A DNA stretch of 20,556 nt from CAZCYE01 sp964502775 (lineage in GTDB: Bacteria > Actinomycetota > Acidimicrobiia > IMCC26256 > PALSA-555): assembly GCA_964502775.1 (NCBI GenBank), contig CAZCYE010000025.1, positions 1 to 20,556 on the forward strand. The letters run 5' to 3'. The translations under genes and the position numbers were made by a program. Under the pieces are notes generated by a model that made no database searches, was not told the DNA's origin, and saw only the letters and a list, made by a program, of their open reading frames with translations. Positions 14,063-20,556 of the stretch are shown here, one piece after another; position 1 is the first letter of the stretch, and each line of letters begins with the position of its first letter.

Positions 14063-14469
14063 TCGTTCTCGACACGTCGGTTCTCGTCTACGCGGTCGGC
14101 GCGGAGCACCCGTTGCGGGAGCCGTGCCGCGCGATCCTGACGGCAGGTCGGCGGGGCGAGCTCACACTGGCAACCACGGTGGAGGTCGTCCAGGAGTTTC
14201 TCCATGTGCGCGCCCGCCGTCGTACCCGTGAGGACGCCGTGACGCTGGCGCGGGCCTACGCCAAGGCGCTCACCCCGTTGATCGTCGCCACGTCCGACGA
14301 CCTCCACCTCGCGTTCGAGGTGTTTCGGCGCACGCGGTTGGGGGCGTTCGACGCGCTGCTGGCCGCCGTTGCGCTCAACCACGAGGCCGAGGCGCTGGTC
14401 TCGGCCGATGCGGCCTTCGGCGAGGTTCCGGGCCTGCCCTACCTGGAGCCGGTGACGCTCGTGCGCTGA
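14059..14469 (+). CDS. vapC: VapC-type PIN-domain ribonuclease toxin
   Basis: A 136-residue PIN-domain protein. The acidic residues expected for Mg2+-dependent RNA cleavage are all present: Asp5 in IVLDTSVLVYA, Glu46 in VVQEFLHV, Asp98 in RLGAFDALLAAVAL and Asp117 in ALVSADAAF. Known VapC toxins cut initiator tRNA, other tRNAs or 23S rRNA; the target here cannot be read from sequence. The GTG start overlaps the antitoxin stop by 4 nt. Length and domain structure are complete, so the toxin appears intact. It ends 12 bp before the convergent membrane-protein gene. The pair lies between sucD and two membrane protein genes and looks like an insertion into conserved backbone. Confidence 0.9.
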   Translation: MIVLDTSVLVYAVGAEHPLREPCRAILTAGRRGELTLATTVEVVQEFLHVRARRRTREDAVTLARAYAKALTPLIVATSDDLHLAFEVFRRTRLGAFDALLAAVALNHEAEALVSADAAFGEVPGLPYLEPVTLVR

Positions 14470-14481
14470 CGGCGCAGGTGC

Positions 14482-15480
14482 TCAGGCCTCCGCGGGCTCG
14501 GGATCGTCGCCGGTCTCGCCGAGGCGCTGGACCGCGAGCCACGCTCCCGCGCCGAGCCCGGCTGCGAACAACACCGAGACCCCGGCCACGCCGAGGGCGC
14601 TCTCAGCCACGTCGCCGAGGACCGCGAGGAGGCCGAAGCCGATGGCGACGACTCCGAACCATGTCGAGGCTCGTCGACGAGGTCCCAGCGCGCCCGCGAT
14701 CGCGATCGCCACTCCGATGGCGGCCGCGAGGACGCCAGCGAGGGCCGGGCTCTCCTTGGCGCCCAGGACGATGGCACCCGCGAGGGCGAAGACCCCTCCC
14801 AAGACGATGAGCGGGGTGGCGACCCCGTGGAGGCGCTTGCCGTCGAATCCGATCCCGGCCACGAGGTAGCCAAGGCCGAGGACCAGGAACACGGCCGCGA
14901 CGCCGCTGTCCTGCTCCTCCACGTTGATCATGATGCCCTGGTCACCACCAAGGGGAGACTCGGACTCGACCGCGATGGGTGACGGCGTCGCCTGGGTGTC
15001 CTGGACCTCGAACGTGAGCCATTGGGCGAACACCAAGAGGATGCCGACGAGGAAGATCGTGCGGCCACGTGTCCATCCCAGGGCGTACAGCAACGCGTAC
15101 GTGACCAGGACGAGGAGGTACATGCCCCGCACGTCACCCTCTCCGACCTGACCACTGCCGAAGAAGACGAAGAACCAGATGATCGGCACCGACAGAACGA
15201 GCACGGCGACCGCGCCACCTCGGAAGGGGCTGACGAAGCGCACCCCCAGGAGGAACGCGCCGAGCATCAGAGCCAGATTGAGCAGCACGCCCGGTGCGGT
15301 GGCGCTGTCGTTGGTGTCCACCGCCTCAAAGACGAGGGCGTTGGTGGCGATCCCGAGGAACACGCCCGCGCCGGCCGCGAGCACCGGCGCCAGGCGTGGA
15401 TGGGGGCGCCGCCGCGGCCGCCAGCCCAGCATTGGTCCCGAAGGCGTCGCCGTGCCGCTGGCACTCATGGTCTCACCCAT
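14482..15480 (-). CDS. Polytopic membrane protein, unknown function
   Basis: A 332-residue protein with about ten predicted transmembrane helices by eye. It has a cytoplasmic Arg/Pro-rich N-terminal region (WRPRRRPHPRLAP), then hydrophobic segments such as VLAAGAGVFLGIATNALVF, SVPIIWFFVFFG, MYLLVLVTYALLYALG, AAVFLVLGLGYLVAGIG and VLAAAIGVAIAIAGALG. A hydrophilic loop rich in Ser, Glu and Asp (about residues 170-195) separates the first five helices from the last five. The tail is acidic (GETGDDPEPAEA). No transporter signature is recognised. ATG 15480 is chosen, with a weak purine-rich AAGGGG upstream; GTG 15513 would fall in the upstream hairpin arm, and an ATG five codons later is also possible. 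Its position before purN recalls the membrane genes at that place in mycobacteria. Confidence 0.7.
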   Translation of the reverse strand: MGETMSASGTATPSGPMLGWRPRRRPHPRLAPVLAAGAGVFLGIATNALVFEAVDTNDSATAPGVLLNLALMLGAFLLGVRFVSPFRGGAVAVLVLSVPIIWFFVFFGSGQVGEGDVRGMYLLVLVTYALLYALGWTRGRTIFLVGILLVFAQWLTFEVQDTQATPSPIAVESESPLGGDQGIMINVEEQDSGVAAVFLVLGLGYLVAGIGFDGKRLHGVATPLIVLGGVFALAGAIVLGAKESPALAGVLAAAIGVAIAIAGALGPRRRASTWFGVVAIGFGLLAVLGDVAESALGVAGVSVLFAAGLGAGAWLAVQRLGETGDDPEPAEA

Positions 15481-15510
15481 CTCGCCCACCCCTTCGTGGT
15501 CTGGACGCGA

Positions 15511-15539
15511 CACGGTCCCCGCGGCGTGCGGGGACCGTG
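15511..15539 (-). terminator. Strong hairpin between two minus-strand membrane protein genes
   Basis: CACGGTCCCCGC (15511-15522) pairs perfectly with GCGGGGACCGTG (15528-15539) around the 5-nt loop GGCGT. It lies 23 bp past the end of the 15562-16038 gene and 31 bp before the next start, so it probably terminates or attenuates read-through. There is no U-tract. Confidence 0.65.
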
Positions 15540-15561
15540 CGCTACTCGAACGTGTGACGGA

Positions 15562-16038
15562 TCAGGCGGATGTGCCTCCGCCACCGCCGAGCGACTTGAG
15601 GTCGCCCGACGCCTTGGCGTTGAGGTAACCGCCGACCGCGAGACCAGCCGTGGCGATGATGCCGACGTAGATCCCGATCTTCATGGCGTCCGTGTTGGAC
15701 ACGAACTTGATCAGCACGAAGAGGAAGGCGAGGAGACCCGCGCCGAGGGCGACGAGGGTCATCGGGATGGTCCCGAGCTTGGTCGGCAGGCTCACGCCCG
15801 CGGCCTTGGCGATGACCCAACCTGCCAGCACGATGCCGATGAGGATCGCGATGACCGAGAGGATCGAGCTCGGAGCCTCCCACCCGTTGAGGCTGAATCC
15901 CGTGTCGATCTCCTCGCCGAAGAACTCGACGCTGCCACCGCCCCCGTACCACTTGAAGAAGCTGAAGATGAGTAGAACCACGCCCGAGGCGCCGGTGACC
16001 ATGTCCCCGGTACTGAGCTTCTTGAGATCGAAAGCCAT
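15562..16038 (-). CDS. Small four-helix membrane protein, unknown function
   Basis: A 158-residue protein, MAFDLKKLSTGDMVTGASG onward, with four hydrophobic segments: GVVLLIFSFFKWYG (about 19-32), ILSVIAILIGIVLAGWVIA (about 59-78), TIPMTLVALGAGLLAFLFVLI (about 89-110) and IGIYVGIIATAGLAVGGYL (about 121-140). Between the first two lies a Gly-rich, acidic loop (GGGGSVEFFGEEIDTGF). The C-terminus is Gly-rich (SLGGGGGTSA). The start is well supported: GGAGGA (plus-strand 16048-16053) lies 9 nt upstream of the ATG on the minus strand. It is divergent from purN. No enzymatic motif is visible; small actinobacterial membrane proteins of this shape are mostly uncharacterised. Confidence 0.75.
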   Translation of the reverse strand: MAFDLKKLSTGDMVTGASGVVLLIFSFFKWYGGGGSVEFFGEEIDTGFSLNGWEAPSSILSVIAILIGIVLAGWVIAKAAGVSLPTKLGTIPMTLVALGAGLLAFLFVLIKFVSNTDAMKIGIYVGIIATAGLAVGGYLNAKASGDLKSLGGGGGTSA

Positions 16039-16169
16039 ATTGACTCGTCCTCCGAACGACAGTCGTAGGGCGGCCGCCGTTCGGGGCGCCCGCAGCAGCA
16101 CACCACGGCTTCCGTCGGAATGCAAGGACTGAGCCCTCTCGGCCCCCGGGAGGGGATCAGGCGCTCGGC

Positions 16170-16175
16170 TACGTT
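16170..16175 (+). promoter_or_regulatory. TACGTT -10 box, leaderless-type promoter of purN
   Basis: TACGTT ends 7 nt before ATG 16183, with no Shine-Dalgarno in front of that ATG. This spacing suggests that the purN-purH transcript starts at the initiation codon. Confidence 0.5.
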
Positions 16176-16182
16176 GCAGGCC

Positions 16183-16794
16183 ATGCGCCGGCTCGGAGTG
16201 CTCGCGTCGGGCACCGGTTCCATCCTGGGCGCCATGCTCGACGCCGGCCTGACCCTCGAGGTGGTCGTGGTGGACCGTCCCTGTGGTGCGATCGAGATTG
16301 CCGGGGCTGGTGGGGTTGCTGTGGAGATGGTGGAGCGCACCTCCTTCGGCGCCGACTTCGACCGGGACGCGTACACCCGCCAGGTCGTGGAGGTGCTCGA
16401 GCGCCACGAGGTGGATCTGGTGGCAATGGTGGGGTTCGGGACGATCCTGGGCCAACCCATCCACGACGCCTATCCGGGGCGCATCCTCAACACCCATCCC
16501 GCGCTGCTGCCCGCCTTCAGGGGCTGGCACGCGGTACGCGACGCGCTCGCCGCGGGCGCCACGGTGACCGGCTGCACGGTGCACGTCGCCACGATCGAGG
16601 TGGACGAGGGCCCGATCCTGGCCCAGGAGTCGGTCCCGGTGCTGGACAGCGACACCGAGGCGACGCTGCACGAGCGCATCAAGGAGGTGGAGCGCCGCCT
16701 CTACCCCCGCGTCATCCGCGAGCAGCTCGAGCTGCTGGGCGACCGCACCGCCGCTGGTCCCCCTTCCTCGCAGCGCACGCGGGAGGGCCGATGA
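16183..16794 (+). CDS. purN: Phosphoribosylglycinamide formyltransferase
   Basis: Transfers a formyl group from 10-formyl-tetrahydrofolate to GAR, the third step of purine synthesis. The protein has 203 residues. The N-terminal MRRLGVLASGTGSILGAML is the phosphate-binding start. Catalytic residues align with E. coli Asn106/His108/Asp144: Asn103 and His105 in NTHPALLPAF, and Asp141 in VDEGPILAQE. VTGCTVHVA precedes the Asp as usual. The folate-binding loop reads VAMVGFGTILG instead of the more common GFMRIL. ATG 16183 is chosen over 16120 because the family N-terminus begins there and a TACGTT box lies just upstream. Its stop overlaps the purH start by four bases (ATGA, 16791-16794), indicating coupled translation. 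Confidence 0.96.
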   Translation: MRRLGVLASGTGSILGAMLDAGLTLEVVVVDRPCGAIEIAGAGGVAVEMVERTSFGADFDRDAYTRQVVEVLERHEVDLVAMVGFGTILGQPIHDAYPGRILNTHPALLPAFRGWHAVRDALAAGATVTGCTVHVATIEVDEGPILAQESVPVLDSDTEATLHERIKEVERRLYPRVIREQLELLGDRTAAGPPSSQRTREGR

Positions 16795-18350
16795 CGGCCA
16801 CGACGCCGACCACGCGGCGCGCGCTGGTCTCGGTATGGGACAAGACCGGTCTCGACACCTTCGCCCGCGGCCTGCACGAGCTGGGCTTCGTGTTGGTGTC
16901 GTCGGGTGGCACGGCGGCGGCCATCGAGGCCGCGGGCGTACCCGTGGTACCGGTGGCCGAGGTGACCGGCGTGCCCGAGATGCTCGACCACCGGGTGGTG
17001 ACCCTGCACCCCAAGATCCACGGTGGACTGCTCGCCGACCGGGGCAAGGATTCGCATCTCGCCGATCTCGAGGCCCATAGCATCGAGGCGTTCGACCTCG
17101 TGGTGTCAAACCTCTATCCCTTCGAGTCCGAGCCCGGCATCGAGACGATCGACATCGGCGGCCCGGCGATGACCCGGGCGGCGGCCAAGAACCACGCCTG
17201 GGTGGGGGTGGTCACGAGCCCCGACCAGTACGAGGGCGTGCTCGACGAGCTGCGGGCCGGGGGCGGGTCGTTGAGCGACGAGACCCGCACGCGCCTCGCG
17301 CTCGAGGCCTTTGCCCGCACCGCCGCCTACGACGCCGCGATCGTCCGCTGGCTCGGGCCCGAGGCGGGTGACGACGAGCTGCTTCCCCGCCACCTGGTGT
17401 TCGCGCTCGAGCGCAGTGCCGACGAGCTGCGCTACGGCGAGAACCCCCATCAGCGTGCGGCGCGTTACCGGATGGTGGGTGCCGGGGCCGCGACATCGTT
17501 CTGGGAGACCATGCGCCAGCACAGCGGCCTGGCCCTCTCCTACCTCAACTTCTACGACACCGACGCGGCGTGGCGACTCGTGCACGACCTCGTGGTCTCG
17601 GGACACGACGAGCCCGCGTGCGCCATCATCAAGCACGCCAACCCCTGTGGCGTTGCCGTCGCGGCCGAGCTCGCCACCGCGTACCAGCGGGCCCTCGAGT
17701 GCGACGAGCGCTCCGCGTTCGGCGGGATCGTGGCGCTCAATCGACCGGTCGACCCCGCCACCGCGCAGCGCATGGTCGACGGCCCGCAGGCCGACGTGGT
17801 GATCGCGCCCGGCTACGAGCCGGGCACGGTGGACGCCCTCGTGGCCAAGCGCAAGAACACCCGCATCCTGGAAGCCGAGGCGCCCTGCGGATGGGGGATC
17901 GACGTGCGCCAGATCACGGGCGGCGCGCTCGTGCAGGAGCCGCACCACTTCGCCGCGGGCCGTGACGAGTGGCGCGTGGTCACCAAGGTCGCGCCGACCG
18001 AGGGGCAGTGGCGTGACGCCGAGCTGGCCTGGCGGATCTGCGGGTACGTGAAGTCGAACGCGATCGTGCTCGTGAAGGACGCGCAGGCGATCGGCATCGG
18101 GGCCGGTCAGCAGAACCGTGTGGAAGCCGGTGAGATCGCGGCCAAGAAGGCCGGTGGTCGCGCCGCGGGCGGCGCCGGAGCCAGCGATGCCTTCTACCCG
18201 TTCCCGGACGGCATCGAGGCGGCTGCCGCGGCCGGGGTGGCCGTGGTGGTGCAACCCGGCGGCGCGATGCGTGACGAGGACGGCATCGAGCGCGCCGACG
18301 AGCTTGGCCTCGCCATGGTGTTCACCGGCGAACGACACTTCCTGCATTGA
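16791..18350 (+). CDS. purH: Bifunctional AICAR formyltransferase/IMP cyclohydrolase
   Basis: Performs the last two steps to IMP: formylation of AICAR with 10-formyl-tetrahydrofolate, then ring closure. The 519 residues are a normal length. The N-terminal MGS-like cyclohydrolase domain (about 1-195) shows RALVSVWDKTGL, SSGGTAAAI, VTGVPEMLDHRVVTLHPKIHGGLL and NLYPFE. The transformylase domain has RYGENPHQ, the catalytic Lys281-His282 in KHANPCG, CDERSAFGGIVALNR, KSNAIVLVKD, GIGAGQQNRVEA and the terminal FTGERHFLH. It starts within the purN stop and is followed after 28 bp by folD. Together with folD the operon links purine synthesis to its one-carbon donor. Confidence 0.98.
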   Translation: MTATTPTTRRALVSVWDKTGLDTFARGLHELGFVLVSSGGTAAAIEAAGVPVVPVAEVTGVPEMLDHRVVTLHPKIHGGLLADRGKDSHLADLEAHSIEAFDLVVSNLYPFESEPGIETIDIGGPAMTRAAAKNHAWVGVVTSPDQYEGVLDELRAGGGSLSDETRTRLALEAFARTAAYDAAIVRWLGPEAGDDELLPRHLVFALERSADELRYGENPHQRAARYRMVGAGAATSFWETMRQHSGLALSYLNFYDTDAAWRLVHDLVVSGHDEPACAIIKHANPCGVAVAAELATAYQRALECDERSAFGGIVALNRPVDPATAQRMVDGPQADVVIAPGYEPGTVDALVAKRKNTRILEAEAPCGWGIDVRQITGGALVQEPHHFAAGRDEWRVVTKVAPTEGQWRDAELAWRICGYVKSNAIVLVKDAQAIGIGAGQQNRVEAGEIAAKKAGGRAAGGAGASDAFYPFPDGIEAAAAAGVAVVVQPGGAMRDEDGIERADELGLAMVFTGERHFLH

Positions 18351-18378
18351 GGCGGGCGAGCACGGGGGGCGTGCAGCG

Positions 18379-19293
18379 ATGAGCGCGGCGAACACGGCGA
18401 AGACGAAGATGATGCCCGGCGGGCCCGTCGCCGACGCCGTCTTCGCCCAGCTCGTGGGGCGCATCGAGAAGCTCGTGGCCAACGGGCACACGCCGGGTCT
18501 CGGCACGATCCTCGTGGGCAACGAGTCGGCCAGCGTCGGCTACATCCGCATGAAGCAGGAGAAGGCGGTCGAGCTCGGGTGCTCGGCGCCGCACATCCAT
18601 CTGGGCGACGACGCGACCCAGGCCGATCTCGTGGCCGCCATCCACGCGTTCAACGACGATCCGACCGTGGACGCGATGCTCGTGCAGCACCCCACCCCGC
18701 CCCAGATCGACTACGAGGCCGCGCTGGCCGAGATGGATCCCGACAAGGACGTCGACGGGCTCCATCCCGTGAACATGGGCCGGCTCGCGCTGATGATGCC
18801 CGGCCCGGTGCCGTGCACGCCGGCGGGCATCGAGGCGTTGCTCGCCCACTACGAGATCCCGGTGGCGGGCCACGAGGTGTGCATCCTGGGCCGGGGCACC
18901 ACGCTGGGCCGACCGCTCGCGCTGCTGCTGAGCCAGAAGCGCCCCACGGCCAACGCCGCGGTCACCGTGGTCCACACCGGTGTGGCCAACTGGCCCGACT
19001 ACACGCGCCGTGCCGAGATCGTGATCGCCGCGGCCGGCGTGCCCGGGATCCTCCAGCCCGAGCACATCACGCCCGGCGCGGTGGTGGTGGGCGGAGGAGT
19101 CCGCTACGAGGGCCGCACGCTCCTGCCCGACGTGGACGAGCGCTGCGAGCAGGTTGCCGGCGCCATCACGCCCCGGGTGGGCGGGGTGGGCCCCACCACC
19201 ATCGCCATGCTGTTCAAGAACGCCGTGGACGCCACGGAACGGCGAGCGTCCCGGCAGGGCGGCCCCGGGTATCCCGGGGCCGAGCGAGCGTGA
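18379..19293 (+). CDS. folD: Methylenetetrahydrofolate dehydrogenase/methenyltetrahydrofolate cyclohydrolase FolD
   Basis: Makes 10-formyl-tetrahydrofolate from 5,10-methylene-tetrahydrofolate, the donor used by PurN and PurH upstream. The protein has 304 residues. The catalytic Tyr55-x3-Lys59 lies in SVGYIRMKQEKA. DVDGLHPVNMGRLAL, PCTPAGIEALL, the NADP-binding GRGTTLGRPLALLL and GGVGPTTIAMLFKN are all present. One deviation: the usual VQLPLP substrate-loop motif reads VQHPTP. The C-terminus extends about 15 residues beyond the conserved end (RRASRQGGPGYPGAERA) and its DNA forms a 9-bp perfect hairpin (19261-19281). ATG 18379 follows a G-rich stretch (GGGGGG at 18364-18369); ATG 18409 is possible. 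Probably co-transcribed with purNH. Confidence 0.95.
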   Translation: MSAANTAKTKMMPGGPVADAVFAQLVGRIEKLVANGHTPGLGTILVGNESASVGYIRMKQEKAVELGCSAPHIHLGDDATQADLVAAIHAFNDDPTVDAMLVQHPTPPQIDYEAALAEMDPDKDVDGLHPVNMGRLALMMPGPVPCTPAGIEALLAHYEIPVAGHEVCILGRGTTLGRPLALLLSQKRPTANAAVTVVHTGVANWPDYTRRAEIVIAAAGVPGILQPEHITPGAVVVGGGVRYEGRTLLPDVDERCEQVAGAITPRVGGVGPTTIAMLFKNAVDATERRASRQGGPGYPGAERA

Positions 19294-19321
19294 CCATGGA
19301 GTCAGAACGCAGGACCTCGAA

Positions 19322-19528
19322 GTGAGTGACGTGCAGGCCCCGAGCCCGTGCCCGTTGTGCGCCACGAACGTGGACGCCGCCCGGCTGCGCTGCCCCTCGT
19401 GCGGCTACACGATGGCGGGGGTCGGCGGGCGTCCCGGTCCCTATTCCCGGGCGGCGCTGTGGTGGACTGGCTCGGCGTTGCTGGGGATCTATCTCGTCAC
19501 GCTGGCGATCGTCGGCCTGACGAGCTGA
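19322..19528 (+). CDS. Small zinc-ribbon protein with one membrane helix
   Basis: A 68-residue protein with two CxxC pairs (CPLC and CPSC, about residues 10-13 and 25-28) forming a probable zinc ribbon. A short Gly/Pro linker follows, then a C-terminal transmembrane helix (about 46-66: WWTGSALLGIYLVTLAIVGL-like). Function unknown; such tail-anchored zinc ribbons are common and rarely studied. The GTG at 19322 is supported by AGGA at 19311-19314 with a 7-nt gap. It sits 28 bp after folD and 25 bp before icd on the same strand, so it may be part of either transcript. The frame remains open upstream only because it runs antiphase through folD. Confidence 0.7.
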   Translation: MSDVQAPSPCPLCATNVDAARLRCPSCGYTMAGVGGRPGPYSRAALWWTGSALLGIYLVTLAIVGLTS

Positions 19529-19553
19529 CCGGCGCACGACTTCGAGGAGACCG

Positions 19554-20556
<1,003 letters not shown>

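Noticed and set aside
17106..18521. Long minus-strand frame opposite purH and folD
   Set aside because: Shadow frame; spans two well-supported genes on the other strand.
19261..19281. 9-bp perfect hairpin as a folD terminator
   Set aside because: It lies inside the folD coding sequence before the stop codon and has no U-tract, so it is noted only as a structural oddity.

Overview
The window is very GC-rich DNA from a bacterial chromosome and carries mostly housekeeping genes on the + strand. Protein content and gene order point to an actinobacterium. Examples are a GuaB3-type IMP dehydrogenase paralogue, a PcrA/UvrD1-like helicase, a CIRCE-controlled groES near tsaD, leaderless-type promoters and GTG starts. 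My guess is a deep branch such as Acidimicrobiia, but nothing here fixes the class.

Layout. 1-2262: the 3' part of tsaD (t6A tRNA modification), a secreted repeat protein, and groES behind a promoter plus a CIRCE operator. 2332-3192 (minus): a lipoprotein with a glucosaminidase-like domain. 3298-7107: guaB3, a possible 16-codon leader ORF, guaA and a class I fructose-bisphosphate aldolase. 7124-7405 (minus): a small charged helical protein. 7516-11010: a UvrD/PcrA helicase interrupted in frame by a 371-residue intein inside helicase motif III. 11076-11519 (minus): a membrane-anchored protein of unknown function. 11675-13727: sucC-sucD. 13774-14469: a VapBC toxin-antitoxin pair whose promoter and start codon lie in a 15-bp perfect inverted repeat. 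14482-16038 (minus): two polytopic membrane proteins separated by a strong hairpin. 16183-19293: purN-purH-folD. 19322-19528: a small zinc-ribbon membrane protein. 19554 to the end: the first ~334 codons of NADP-type icd.

How the genes fit together. PurN and PurH use 10-formyl-tetrahydrofolate, which FolD makes, to complete IMP. GuaA converts XMP to GMP, and GuaB3 belongs to the IMPDH/GMP reductase family. SucCD and Icd are citric acid cycle enzymes. From memory, the order tsaD-groES-guaB3-guaA and the order helicase-(reverse gene)-sucC-sucD-membrane proteins-purN-purH both resemble blocks in Mycobacterium tuberculosis, so the backbone looks ancestral. The accessory elements sitting on it are the intein and the VapBC pair.

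The most notable items are: the intein and its non-LAGLIDADG central region; the possible leader peptide coupled to guaA; the VapBC operator palindrome; and repeated TANNNT boxes 6-8 nt ahead of start codons, which suggest leaderless transcripts. No tRNA, rRNA, CRISPR array, insertion sequence or gene-free stretch over 300 bases was seen.
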